Source: Uranotaenia lowii (Eukaryota; Arthropoda; Insecta; Diptera; Culicidae). Taken from it: a stretch of DNA of 64,000 nucleotides. The position numbers and the translations under genes were made by a program. Position 1 is the first letter of the stretch. The number at the start of each line of letters is the position of its first letter. Below are positions 1 through 12,232 of this stretch, one piece after another. Location: positions 352,241,117-352,305,116 of the forward strand of contig NC_073693.1 in NCBI RefSeq assembly GCF_029784155.1, written 5' to 3'. The notes under the pieces were generated by a model. The model searched no databases and was not told the DNA's origin. It was given only the letters and a program-made list of their open reading frames with translations.

Positions 1-1494
1 ATCCTTATATAAATCTAACTTACCATTTCAAAGATTTAAGCATGAATGTTCAAAAGTTTCTATTCAATACGAAAAACTGTTAATATAAAGGAACTTAAGA
101 ATGAGTAATGAAATATGTAAAACCTTTTTAATTTATATTATTCATTAATTATTTGAGCCAAAATATCATAGTTAAAAATTGGTGACCAAAATAAAACCAT
201 ATAGTACGAGTGTTTTTTTTTTTTTGAGCTTTTTGATAATACAGACTGGGAGAACAATTTCCGATTATTATCGACTTGACTAAGTTGCTAAGTCTCTGAC
301 AAAAATACTTAATTCTCGTCAAACACATAATTTGTAATTCTGTTATTTGACCCAAAGATTTTTTAACGATTATCTGTGATGTTATTTTCAGAAATTTTAT
401 AGAAAAAACCACGCCAAACATTAATAAACTGATTCATTTTACTTGAAAATAGGCAAACGACATTAGTATAGTCATAAGAATTTCATGAATTAACTTTAAC
501 CAGCATCTAAATATAATCCATCTAAATCTATTAAATCTGTATACAAAATTCTAGAATCAAGAATGTAAACTGTATTTTTGACGAAGCTTGCTTAGAAATC
601 AGTAAAATTGTCAATTTTTCTGTTTTTTTATTAACATCATTCAACATGCAACAATGTAATGATTTTATATGAAATTTCATATTAAAAACCACTTTTTTTC
701 ACCGTTTGGAAAAAAAAACTCTTCGAGAACTAAATTTAAATTGTGAAAACACTTTTCGAAAAGGGCACAAAAAAGGATTTTAATAACGATTCAACATCGA
801 TTTCTGAAAAGACAGTGATTTCCAAAAAAAATATGTTTTTCTCACTTGAAGTTTTCGTTGAGATTAAGCTCCATAATTGCATTTTAAACTGAAATGATGG
901 CGAATAGTAGCATCAGTTCGAACAAAAAAGAGTTTCCCTGGAAAAGGGTTCAACACTTTTTCAAATCACAGAAAGACCTCCAGAAATTTCGTTTCTTATA
1001 AAAAAGGGAAATAAACGATGTCTCTGCTTGTAATATAGATGAGTAAAAAGGTTTAAATAGATTAAAAATTATGATTATTAAAAAAATTATTATGATTTCA
1101 TTATGCAGGTACCTGTCCAATTTTGGCTGATATTATTCACCTTGTATTAAAAAAAATGAGTTTAATTTCTGTTTCCTTTGAAAACATGAATTCGTTTTAT
1201 TTTTAAAATGACTTAAAGCTCTGGTAACAATTAAAACCTAAATATTATACATACAAGTTCTAATCGAAACTTTCAAGTTCATTGTTGAAGCTGCTCTGTT
1301 TTGAATGACAGAGAACACAATAAAATGTGTGTTTTTTTTTCAATAAAGCGTTCATTTTGTATCTAAATTTGAATTATTACATTCCTCAAACTCATATTTA
1401 ATTTTGAAAATTATACCTAATTGAAAATGTTATAAATATGAAATTTTATATAAGTTGATGTGCTATTCGAGGGTTCGACTGTATTTTTATTGGT
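1..1494. other. AT-rich intronic DNA, nothing recognised
   Basis: Homopolymer-rich sequence on the left side of the PDE9 gene, presumably intron. The short ORFs show no domain-like composition, and I see no PDE9 exon. Confidence 0.5.
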
Positions 1495-1747
1495 GTTTAT
1501 TTTTTATACGGCAAATCAGTCCAAGCTTTTTTATGACACGAGTTATTATTATTACATACCCGACGTTTCGGTGTCGTATGACACCATCTTCAGGGGTTAA
1601 ATAGTTGCTGTGTCTTGCTTTTGTAAAAGCGTACTGTTTTAGATACCGGTAATCGAATAGTTTCACAAGTATCGAGACAACACTTAGCCGCCTAAAAGTT
1701 ACGGCTAAGTGACAAGCTTGGACTGATTTGCCGTATAAAAAATAAAC
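1495..1747. mobile_element. Small Penelope-like inverted-repeat element
   Basis: Two 34-bp arms (1495-1528 and 1714-1747) are perfect inverted copies containing ATACGGCAAATCAGTCCAAG. Between them lies a hammerhead-like motif on the minus strand (1559-1596). Penelope-like retroelements are known to carry hammerhead motifs of this form in their terminal repeats, so this is probably a short non-autonomous derivative or solo terminal repeat. No reverse transcriptase is present. Confidence 0.55.
1559..1596 (-). ncRNA. Hammerhead-ribozyme-like motif
   Basis: Read on the minus strand: helix I strand CCC, core CTGAAGA, one extra T, helix II GGTGTC/GACACC with a 4-nt loop, core GAAAC, cleavage-type GTC, then helix I partner GGG. 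The helix I and II sequences differ from those at 15904-16033 but pair equally well, while the core is unchanged. Helix III is minimal, as in Penelope-type hammerheads, which may need a dimer. The extra base before helix II is a caveat. Confidence 0.5.
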
Positions 1748-3300
1748 ATTTTATATAAGTTTTGTTTCGAATTATCAAAAAAAAAAAACTATATTATTAT
1801 TTTTCTATTTCTGATTAGGCATCAGTTTATGAGTAGTTTATTAGTGTTAAATTCCAGATCGAATCATCATAAGAAATAAGAAATGAAAAGTTGTTATGAA
1901 ACCCTGTTAAACCTTTGGTATGGCATTTCGTAAAAAGATTGATTCACGATTTTCGAAACTCCAAAACATTTTAAATATTGAGATTTGCAGAATATGAAAC
2001 ACGGTGCGTAAATTGTTCCCAGAATATAAAACATTTTCTTTCATTTTGAGTTTTCATTTAAAATTCAGTTTCGAAGTAAATCCAATTTAAAGAAGTCCAA
2101 TAAATTTCTGCATCTCTGTTTTACATTTATAGTAGTCCAGTACTGGTTTTAAAAATATAAAACATGCCTCATTCCCCTTAACAGATAATATAATCGAAAT
2201 ATATTGAAAAACGTGATCAATCTTACCCCGGTTTACGGTACCTAAACTTAAGTCTTATGCAGCATTCAAACAAAACCAAACTTCTAAATCACGCTCCAGA
2301 ATTGAAAAAAGAATAAAATTCATCATTTGAATTTCATATTTTATTTCAGATTCAAAAGTCGGATTAAAATTAAATTAAAAGAATAAATTTCAAAATGTAA
2401 GTTATGGATTCAAGATTCAAATTTCGAGTTTGGAAATCATGTTCAAAATTCAGATTTAGAATCAATATAAGAGATTTTAATTCAGATTCAGCTCGTTTAC
2501 GAGTTTTACAATCAAGATTAAAATATCAAGAAGACTATTTCGTTAAGGAACTAAGATTACAGACTTATTATTTAAACTATTTATTCAATTTTCTAAATTA
2601 CAATTTTTTTTATCGAAAAACATTTACACAGTTAAGCTGAAAATTACATTACAAATATGGAGTGTAACTTTAGTATATTTTTCACGTTTTATATTCTGCA
2701 ACAGCTTGATTTTATTTTTATAAATCGTTTGGAAAATTTTCATTATAGGTTTGATTTTTTTTTTTTTTGAAAAAAAAAATGGCTGATAAAGAAACATGTT
2801 ATCTTCACGTTTAACAATTTGCAAGAATTTCATTTTTCTCGGTGAATTGTTTGACATTATTAATCTAGCACTATTTTTTAGTAAAAATTCAATAATGAAT
2901 CGTAAATTAAGATCGAGTTTGCGAGAAACAAATTGAAGCACAAACCCAAACGCAATTAAGAAATGCTCAGAAATCTTCAGCAGAGAAGTTATTTTTTTAA
3001 GAATTGAATGTGAATATTTACATGGTTCTCTCAGATCATATGAAAATGGAACTAGTTGTCGCTTAAATCTTTTTTGATTGATAGCTAAGTGAGAAAATTG
3101 AAATTAGATTTCCTTTTTTTTTTTTAAAAAAAATATGGAGATACATTTTTACTCAAGAATGGCTTAGGCCTACTTTCATCGTTTATGGATTTCAAATAGA
3201 ATATTTAATTTAGTGAATTTCATAAGAACAAAGACTTTAACAGACGAAGTGTTTGATTCGAGTGACAATCTTTGGATATCGCCAAAATCTTGGTAGACTA
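1748..3300. other. AT-rich DNA, nothing recognised
   Basis: No coding, RNA or repeat structure that I can support. A poly-T/poly-A region near 2755-2780 is simple sequence only. Confidence 0.45.
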
Positions 3301-3530
3301 AGGTTGTCAGATTTTTTTTAGCACATTTCCGGACCGGACAAATCTGGGCAATTATTTCTTATAACCTGGCCAAATGTGGGCATTGTCGACCAAAAATCTG
3401 GGCAATATCCGGGCAAATTTGGTCAGAACCCAAGAATTACTCGACAAAAATCTAGAGAAACAAACATGGAAAATTTTTGTTTTTGTTTTCATCAAAACTT
3501 ATCAGCACACTTTTAATCGTATTTCAGGCT
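3301..3530 (+). mobile_element. Dispersed repeat family, copy 1 (left end)
   Basis: It begins AGGTTGTCAGATTTTT and contains CCGGACAAATCTGGGCA and GACCAAAAATCTGGGCAA. The same order of motifs occurs at 40089 (plus strand) and in reverse at 47450-47672. Only this end is recognisable; the right boundary is unclear. Confidence 0.5.
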
Positions 3531-5025
3531 TCCTTTTAATTTTTATTAGACTTACTAAAAAAATATCGTTTTTTGAACAGGGTTTGTACTTCGAAAATTT
3601 GAAAATCCAATTTTTTTGTTCAGTATAAATAAAGGCTTATAGGTTCATGACATTAAAATGGGAGCTCAATATGATGAAAGACATTTTTAAAAAAGTTTTT
3701 AAAATAAAATTTTTTGGCTCCGTTGTCCACATCGAAACTAAATTTTGATTCTGTGATTTAAGAAGACCATTATTTGTGTATTGTACACATTTCAACTAGC
3801 TTGAATCAACTCTCAGTTTAAAAATTATAGTTTCATTTTTTTTTAATTTTATCAAAAATTACTTCGAAAGGTTTTTGATCTACAATACCCCATTGAACAA
3901 ACCAACTAACGAGATGCGAAAAACTCGTTTCATTCTCAAGCTTGCTAGTTGTTTGAGCTGATAACCTATATGATGCGTATGAGAGAAATGAAAAGTTCGT
4001 ATCAGATTACACACCCGTTCGTGTATGTAGATTTTTTTCTGTTAATTTTCACTACAGGTTTCGTTTTAACTCTCGACGTTCGAATAAACCACAACTGAAT
4101 TCAACATTCAGTATCATTGCGATGCTAAGACTTGGTAGAATCGAGATGACATCTAGTTAAAAAAAATTGTTACAGAGTTCAAGAAAAAGAAGGAAAATTT
4201 AACATAGAAAACTGATAAAAAAAAATTCATCCTTGAAATCGTCAAAAAAAATCCTTATTCGAAAGGCGACCCATTTACCATATAGGTACTTGCTTGCTTT
4301 CAATTCCAAGCATCGTCTCTATACATGCATCCATCCATCAGTCATACGAGCGAATCCTATCCATCTGAATCACAATCCGGATGATGGATCGAGGTGCCGG
4401 CGAAGTTGATGGCTTTCACTTTAACCGGACCCCATTTTGTCCGGGAGACAAGAACGCAACAACAACGACAAGGACGCGAAACCCAGTTTCCGTCCATATA
4501 TCGCTGTTGGGACGGACATGGAATTCTATCTTCACATTTCCATCGTCATCAGATCAGCATCATCAGAACCGGAAGCTTCAGAGTAGGTCCGAGAAGAGAG
4601 CCCGGTACAATTGATGATTGTGTGACATTGTGAAGTTCGCGCTTTTATCAAGCAGTTTTTTTTCCCGGCGTCATCTCAGTTCCGAAGATTACGATACAGC
4701 TGCCCTGTAGCATGTCCATCAACAAAATCTTCTCAAGTTGGATGGATTTTAAAAAAAACAAATGTGGAATGCCCTGGATGGATGGGGAACAAAACATGTT
4801 CAATGGAACTCATACTACCAAAAATAAATAATTTAGTTAAATTTATGGAAAAAAAAAATTAACAAAATAGCCAAATTAAATGCTTAAAAAATGACAATCG
4901 TATTAAAAGTATTTAAAAAAATAACGAAAAAGATAAAGTTTTCTGAAATTTATATTCCGAAGCTTAAAGTTAAAAAAAATATTGTTACAAACGAAAACGA
5001 GAATACAAACTCACGAAATTCACAA
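3531..5025. other. Intergenic or intronic DNA, no gene recognised
   Basis: The part 4260-4720 is less AT-rich, with short overlapping ORFs that have no domain-like content. It could be conserved non-coding sequence, but nothing in the sequence proves it. Confidence 0.4.
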
Positions 5026-8000
5026 AACTGTCAAAATTGTCAAAATGGTCAAAATGGTCAAAATGGTCAAAATGGTCAAAATGGTCAAAATTGTCAAAAA
5101 TGTCAAAAATGTCAAAAATGTCAAAAATGTCAAAAATGTCAAAAATGACAAAAATGTCAAAAATGTCAAAAATGTCAAAAATGTCAAAAATGTCAAAAAT
5201 GTCAAAAATGTCAAAAATGTCAAAAATGTCAAAAATGTCAAAAATGTCAAAAATGTCAAAAATGTCAAAAATGTCAAAAATGTCAAAAATGTCAAAAATG
5301 TCAAAAATGTCAAAAATGTCAAAAATGTCAAAAATGTCAAAAATGTCAAAAATGTCAAAAATGTCAAAAATGTCAGAAATGTCAAAAATGTCAAAAATGT
5401 CAAAAATGTCAAGAATGTCAAAAATGTCAAAAATGTCAAAAATGTCAAAAATTTCAAAAATGTCAAAAATGTCAAAAATGTCAAAAATGTCAAAAATGTC
5501 AAGAATGTCAAAAATGTCAAAAATGTCAAAAATGTCAAAAATGTCAAAAATGTCAAAAATGTCAAAAATGTCAAAAATGTTAAAAATGTCAAAAATGTCA
5601 AAAATGTCAAAAATGTCAAAAATGTCAAAAATGTCAAAAATGTCAAAAATGTCAAAAATGTCAAAAATGTCAAAATGTCAAAAATGTCAAAATTGTCAAA
5701 AATGTCAAAAATGTCAAAAATGTCAAAAATGTCAAAAATGTCAAAAATGTCAAAAATGTCAAAAATGTCAAAAATGTCAAAAAATGTCAAAAATGTCAAA
5801 AATGTCAAAAATGTCAAAAATGTCAAAAATGTCAAAAATGTCAAAAATGTCAAAAATGTCGAAAATGTCAAAAATGTCAAAAATGTCAAAAATGTCAAAA
5901 ATGCCAAAAATGTCAAAAATGTCAAAAATGTCAAAAATGTCAAAAATGTCAAAAATGTCAAAAATGTCAAAAATGTCAAAAATGTCAAAAATGTCAAAAA
6001 TGTCAAAAATGTCAAAAATGTCAAAAATGTCAAAAATGTCAAAAATGTCAAAAATGGCAAAAATGTCAAAAATGTCAAAAATGTCAAAATTGTCAAAAAT
6101 GTCAAAAATGTCAAAAATGTCAAAAATGTCAAAAATGTCAAAAATGACAAAAATGACAAAATTGTCAAAAATGTCAAAAATGTCAAAAATGTCAAAAATG
6201 TCAAAAATGTCAAAAATGTCAAAAATGTCAAAAATGTCAAAAATGTCAAAAATGTCAAAAATGTCAAAAATGTCAAAAATGTCAAAAATGTCAAAAAATG
6301 TCAAAAATGTCAAAAATGTCAAAAATGTCAAAAATGTCAAAAATGTCAAAAATGTCAAAAATGTCAAAAATGTCAAAAATGTCAAAAATGTCAAAAATGT
6401 CAAAAATGTCAAAAATGTCAAAAATGTCAAAAATGTCAAAAATGTCAAAAATGTCAAAAATGTCAAAAATGTCAAAAATGTCAAAAATGTCAAAAATGTC
6501 AAAAATTTCAAAAATGTCAAAAATGTCAAAAATGTCAAAAATGTCAAAAATGTCAAAAATGTCAAAAATGTCAAAAATGTCAAAAATGTCAAAAATGTCA
6601 AAAATGTCAAAAATGTCAAAAATGTCAAAAATGTCAAAAATGTCAAAAATGTCAAAAATGTCAAAAATGTCAAAAATGTCAAAAATGTCAAAAATGTCAA
6701 AATGTCAAAAATGTCAAAAATGTCAAAAATGTCAAAAATGTCAAAATTGTCAAAATTGTCAAAATTGTCAAAATTGTCAAAAATGTCAAAAATATCAAAA
6801 ATGTCAAAAATGTCAAAAATGTCAAAAATGTCAAAAATGTCAAAATTGTCAAAATTTTCAAAATTGTCAAAATTGTCAAAATTGTCAAAATTGTCAAAAT
6901 TGTCAAAATTGTCAAAATTGTCAAAATTGTCAAAATTGTCAAAATTGTCAAAATTGTCAAAATTGTCAAAATTGTCAAAATTGTCAAAATTGTCAAAATT
7001 GTCAAAATTGTCAAAATTGTCAAAATTGTCAAAATTGTCAAAATTGTCAAAATTGTCAAAATTGTCAAAATTGTCAAAATTGTCAAAATTGTCAAAATTG
7101 TCAAATTGTCAAAATTGTCAAAATTGTCAAAATTGTCAAAATTGTCAAAATTGTCAAAATTGTCAAAATTGTCAAAATTGTCAAAATTGTCAAAATTGTC
7201 AAAATTGTCAAAATTGTAAAAATTGTCAAAATTTTCAAAATTTTCAAAATTGTCAAAATTGTCAAAATTGTCAAAATTGTCAAAATTGTCAAAATTGTCA
7301 AAATTGTCAAAATTGTCAAAATTGTCAAAATTGTCAAAATTGTCAAAATTGTCAAAATTGTCAAAATTGTCAAAATTGTCAAAATTGTCAAAATTGTCAA
7401 AATTGTCAAAATTGTCAAAATTGTCAAAATTGTCAAAATTGTCAAAATTGTCAAAATTGTCAAAATTGTCAAAATTGTCAAAGATGTCAAAGATGTCAAA
7501 GATGTCAAAGATGTCAAAGATGTCAAAGATGTCAAAGATGTCAAAATTGTCAAAATTGTCAAAATTGTCAAAATTGTCAAAATTGTCAAAATTGTCAAAA
7601 TTGTCAAAATTGTCAAAATTGTCAAAATTGTCAAAATTGTCAAAATTGTCAAAATTGTCAAAATTGTCAAAATTGTCAAAATTGTCAAAATTGTCAAAAT
7701 TGTCAAAATTGTCAAAATTGTCAAAATTGTCAAAATTGTCAAAATTGTCAAAATTGTCAAAATTGTCAAAATTGTCAAAATTGTCAAAATTGTCAAAATT
7801 GTCAAAATTGTCAAAATTGTCAAAATTGTCAAAATTGTCAAAATTGTCAAAATTGTCAAAATTGTCAAAATTGTCAAAATTGTCAAAATTGTCAAAATTG
7901 TCAAAATTGTCAAAATTGTCAAAATTGTCAAAATTGTCAAAATTGTCAAAATTGTCAAAATTGTCAAAATTGTCAAAATTGTCAAAATTGTCAAAATTGT

Positions 8001-8205
8001 CAAAATTGTCAAAATTGTCAAAATTGTCAAAATTGTAAAAATTGTCAAAATTGTCCAAATTGTCAAAAATGTCAAAAATGTCAAAAATGTCAAAAATGTC
8101 AAAAATGTTAAAAATGTCAAAAATGTCAAAAATGTCAAAAATGTCAAAAATGTCAAAAGTGTTAAATTGTTTCAAATAGCTAAAATTTTCAAAATTGCCA
8201 AAGAT
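5026..8205 (+). repeat. 9-bp tandem array 1 (TGTCAAAAA / TTGTCAAAA)
   Basis: About 3.2 kb of 9-bp units. It opens with five TGGTCAAAA units (5042-5086), then a long TGTCAAAAA block to about 6745. A mixed zone follows to 6845, then TTGTCAAAA to about 8060 interrupted by seven consecutive units containing AAAGATGTC (7481-7541). TGTCAAAAA returns to about 8160 and the tail decays. Occasional 8-mers (near 5675, 6700 and 7104) and 10-mers (near 5777 and 6295) shift the frame. Point variants are sparse in the interior. It lies in a PDE9 intron and is not coding. Confidence 0.97.
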
Positions 8206-8855
8206 GTTTAAAAATTCCGGGCTTTGTTATTTTAATGTCGTATTTTTTTTTTTTTAATGTGTTAAAGAATGGTTTTGAAATTGTGAAGAGACATTTTTTG
8301 TCATAAATGGGTACAAATGTGTACAAATTATTCATTTTGAATTTTGAATCAAACAGTAAATTAAAAAAAAAATATTTTGAAGTTATTGGATTTAAAATTA
8401 TTCAAAACACGATTCAATTGCGTCTGAATCACTTATTTTTTCCCGGATTTGGCGGACACATCCCGATCAGAACAGGACACGTGTCCAGGGGAATAAATTC
8501 TTGCTGCATGCTGATGGGTTCATACGTGAGAATGTGACCGGATGAATAATGGAACCCGGAACCCGGCGGATCCACTCCAAAGGAAGGCAGCAAATGCATT
8601 CGTGGGATAACCACAGAGACACATTCCAGCCACACAGAACGAAAAAAATATGAATAGCTGCTTCAAGTGGACATTTTCACATTCATCCTTTGTGTGCAAA
8701 ATATGAATGCATAAGAGAGCGAGCGGAGTGGTTTTACAGTTTCCAAAAAGAAGATTGGATGGACTTTTTTATCTGCTTATTCAAAATGCAAACTTCTTAG
8801 GAGAATGTTAGGCCTGTTCAGTGTGAATTTAAAGAAAAATGGAAACGTCACTTAC
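8206..8855 (-). other. PDE9 intron sequence next to the catalytic exon
   Basis: It follows donor GTAAGT at 8855. The part 8440-8640 has a more balanced base composition but no convincing exon. The next PDE9 exon, expected to continue the catalytic domain, is not seen here. Confidence 0.5.
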
Positions 8856-9181
8856 CATCTGAGCCACGCAGAAACAGTGCCGATAGTTGTGGAAGGGCAC
8901 ATCGTTGTAATGTTTGTACACCTCGTAGAGCCATTCGCGGAGAACTGTCCGGGGAATTTCGAACTTCTCGACCAGATTGAGCTCGACGAACATCGTCTGC
9001 ATCAGGTGGATCACGTCCCAGTCTTCCCATTCGTAGGAATCGAAGGCCGGAAGCCGGAGGGCGGCCTTTACTTCATCCGAAAGGGTCGTATCGGCAATCT
9101 CCAGGAAGCGCTTCTTCACGTCCGAGTGCTTCGGAAGGCTGGTCTTGCGATGAGGAGGACCCCGTGGACGACTCGAGAGAC
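8856..9181 (-). CDS. Pde9: PDE9-type phosphodiesterase, exon opening the catalytic domain
   Basis: This exon spans 326 bp: two bases completing Cys471, then 108 codons (residues 472-579). The protein reads from a basic linker (RPRGPPHRKTSLPKH) into the start of the PDE catalytic fold: FDSYEWEDWDVIHLMQTMF, then REWLYEVYKHYND, then FHNYRHCFCVAQM. H568 and H572 of HNYRH correspond to the general-acid and first metal-binding histidines of human PDE9A (H252 and H256). The acceptor TTTGCAG ends at 9182 and the donor ATG|GTAAGT is at 8855, so the next intron is phase 0. The remaining metal ligands (the HD pair and the later Asp) are on exons not found in 1-8855. The gene is therefore partial here because of window limits and intron size, with no sign of decay. 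Confidence 0.9.
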
Positions 9182-9840
9182 CTGCAAATAAAACGAAGAA
9201 GCGATGGCGCTTTCGTCAGTTGAAAGGTTTTTTTTTCTTATTCCGTTTAGCAGTTGATTGAAAATTACAGTTTTCCATATATGTAGGTGTATTTTTTACG
9301 ACAAAGTGGTTTTGTGATAGGATTTTTAATAATAACAATAATCGAACACCTCGCCGATGTCAATCAACTAAACCTGTGTTAGCCTACATGCATCACAGCG
9401 CACTTCAACCGCACGGATGTTGTTCATCAGTCAAGCGAGATTGATTTTACCTGCCATTTTTTTTTTTAATCTCCAAAGGTTCTGCTTCCGCTGCCATTCA
9501 TTTTATGGAAAACTAAACTCGAACGAAAACACGAAGGATTGTAGTAAAAGCTTTTATTTTCCCTTTTTTTGCTGCTTTCGAGTGAGGTTTGCTTCACATT
9601 TTACCATTTTTTTCCAGCATACTCTATTTTAGATCCTTTTTAGGATCCACGCGAAGGGAGATGTGCTGGCTGTGCAATATATCTTTTCCAGTCGCTTCCA
9701 ATCGATGTTGTTTATCGTTGTTGTTAGTGAATCAACGAAAGGACACGGGATGCAAAAAAAAAACCAAACAAATTGAAAATAGGATTGAATTCTGTGTTCA
9801 GTTTCCATTCCAGGAATTGGTAAGCTTTAAATTCTGTTAA

Positions 9841-12160
9841 CCTGAATGGGTCAAACCTGATGAGTGATAATGTTTTGAGCAGCTTTCGGTAGTTATGTTA
9901 ACAGTTTTGACTGTAAATGAGCTAAATTAATCAGAAGTGTTATCAAACTCAATTTAAAACTCTTTAAAATTATTGCAAAGAATTGCTTTTCTTATTTCTC
10001 ATGTGATGTTGTTAAGGTCTGATCGAAAACCCCGTAAAAATTTACGAATACGCTCGATTTTCATAAATATTAATAACTTTTCCTAGTCAGTATATAACCA
10101 TGAATTTTCAAAATTATCCTCTCCGTGGGAATGTTTCCCAAACAAATGGCAGTCAATTTTTCCATTGGGTTGTTCAATTTTCCAATAGGCACTGCAGAAG
10201 CGTAGGACATCTACTTGCAGTCTTACGTCCTTATCTTTCTTTCAATATTGTAATTATTGATCAATGTTAAACTTCATAAAACCAATGTTTTTCGCTGAAT
10301 AAATCACACAAGTTTGGTGTTATGATTACCTACCACTTCAATTCTACAAATAACTTCATCGTTTAGAAAACATTTTTTTCTCCTTAGATTGCGTAACCAC
10401 ATAGGCGAAATAACTTAATTTCAGTTATTTTTGGCTCCAACCATTTAACATATTTGTTGTTTTGTTGTTGTTTTCTAAACCCCACCTTCAGACGTGTTTT
10501 ATATTTCCTCATTTCTTGGTCCATTTCCAGTTTTTTCATGTTAAGGTTTTTTCAGACTTTAAGACAACTGCTTTTCAAACTGTTGTCATGAGTATGGATT
10601 GTTAGATTAACATATTTTGAATAATTCTGCGCAAAAAGTAAGCTTAGATAAGTATTCGCTTGGGTCTTATGCCGATTGTAGTAAATCCCGCCTAAAAGCG
10701 GGTTTTAAAAGGTTCATAAAATTCAATTTTAGATAATTTTTTTTTCATGAAGTAACAATTTGAAAAAAGACATGTATAACATAAAAAGGTAACAATTTTT
10801 TTTCAATTATTTTTGAACAAAAGGATACGAATCTGAAAATCTACGAGAGTTAGGGATAAATCATCCGACGGGATGAAAATCCCAGAAAATAATGAAAATC
10901 TACGAGGCTTCAATTTATTAATAACCTTAAGTCTAGCGTGCCAACTTCTATCGATAGTGAAAATCTTTCTCAATTATTTCAAATTTTTGCAACAAGAATC
11001 AGTCAAGTTTGTCGGTTAAAGTACTAAGTTTTTGAGTCTTGGGTTTTATAATTGCTAATTGCATTTTTGAGGCATTGAAAAAGTTTGAAATGTTTTGCAA
11101 TACATACTACATGAAAATTTTAAAATGGCATATGGATAAAGTTTTGCATGGAGTGAAGTGTTAAAATCTTCATTTTCAATTAATCCCGGGATACCGATAA
11201 TTCCCGGGAAAATGGATCGTCAGATTTTCCGATTTTCGGGAAAGCTAAAATGGCCGGGAGATAATCACTTTATTTTGGATCGATCATTCAAAAAAAAATC
11301 TCGAATCCAACAGGTGATACAATTCCGATTTTCTAAAGTTTGGCTTTCGCTCTTTCAATTATCAGAATTTCAAAGAATTTATCAAATTTGTCCATGAAAT
11401 ATCTGAAACTTTATTTGTTACCCCTTTCGGAAAATGGTGACAAGAGAATGGTGACAAGAGAAGAATTTGATATTTGTTCCGACCGAAAGAGTAGCATTTC
11501 GTTATTTTTCTTGTGATTATCTGAATATTTTGATACATTTTTGATAGAAAGTCCCGATTTCGACAGAAATCATAATAAGGACAATTCAACTAGCTTGATA
11601 ATTTCAATCCACACGTTGCGGAGGTATCTCGTTTTTTCGCTTGACGCGTGACGGTTTACTAAGATGCATTATTAAACTGTGATTCATTTAATACTGAAAC
11701 TTCATTCTAAAAAATTGTAAACAAAACTTTCGTTAACTCAAAGACACTGAATTTATAGAATTTGGTTCAGTTGGTTTTGAGAAAGGAACACCAAACTTAG
11801 GCGTTTTCAAACTTGATTTTTTTAATTTTAAATAGTTTAAAGTTTAAAGTTTCAAATAGGTTAAAGATGGCCAACAACACAAAAGCTCTAGCTCTAGCTC
11901 TATTTCACAAACTGTTCGATTTCTTTCCAACTTCCATTTTCATTTCTGTCTAAGACCCATTCCACGGTGACGACACGGATTTTTGACCATTTTTCTTAAA
12001 CGAACACAAACACTTACAGGATCTCAATGAAACTTTATGTTTCCTCGAAGAGATTCATTTTTCTCAACTCTAAGGGTACATCTTTCGAGGATATGAAGGA
12101 TAGCATTTTACAAATGCTACAACCACCAGCCCACAGAAAGTGTACTAGATATGTATACCG
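9841..12160. other. Intron interior, no gene recognised
   Basis: AT-rich. Around 11180-11270 there are short CCCGGGA-type stretches like decayed repeat sequence. No reading frame looks protein-like. Confidence 0.4.
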
Positions 12161-12232
12161 TGACCGGGATCGATCTCATATCCGCTGGCGTAGAAGATTT
12201 GAAGGCTATCTTCTACGCCACGGGCTGCGGTT
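12161..12232 (-). other. tRNA-like sequence with 12-bp hairpin
   Basis: On the minus strand TGGCGTAGAAGATAGCC resembles an A box and D arm, and GAGATCGATCCCGG resembles a B box, with roughly tRNA spacing. The acceptor arms do not pair well. A perfect 12-bp stem (GGCGTAGAAGAT at 12187-12198 with its complement at 12208-12219) dominates the fold. It is best read as a tRNA-derived pseudogene or repeat fragment, not a working tRNA. Confidence 0.3.

Noticed and set aside
5026..8205. CRISPR array
   Set aside because: Units are contiguous 9-mers with no spacers, and the setting is an animal genome.
4982..8211. Open reading frames of up to about 1,000 residues (SKM, VKN, CQK, FLT repeats)
   Set aside because: They are translations of the 9-bp array. 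Most frames on both strands are open because the unit is a multiple of three and mostly lacks stops. Variation shows no codon-position bias and single-base slips change the frame.
8805..9191. Plus-strand ORF of 128 residues
   Set aside because: Antisense shadow of the PDE9 catalytic exon, which has clear splice sites and conserved residues.
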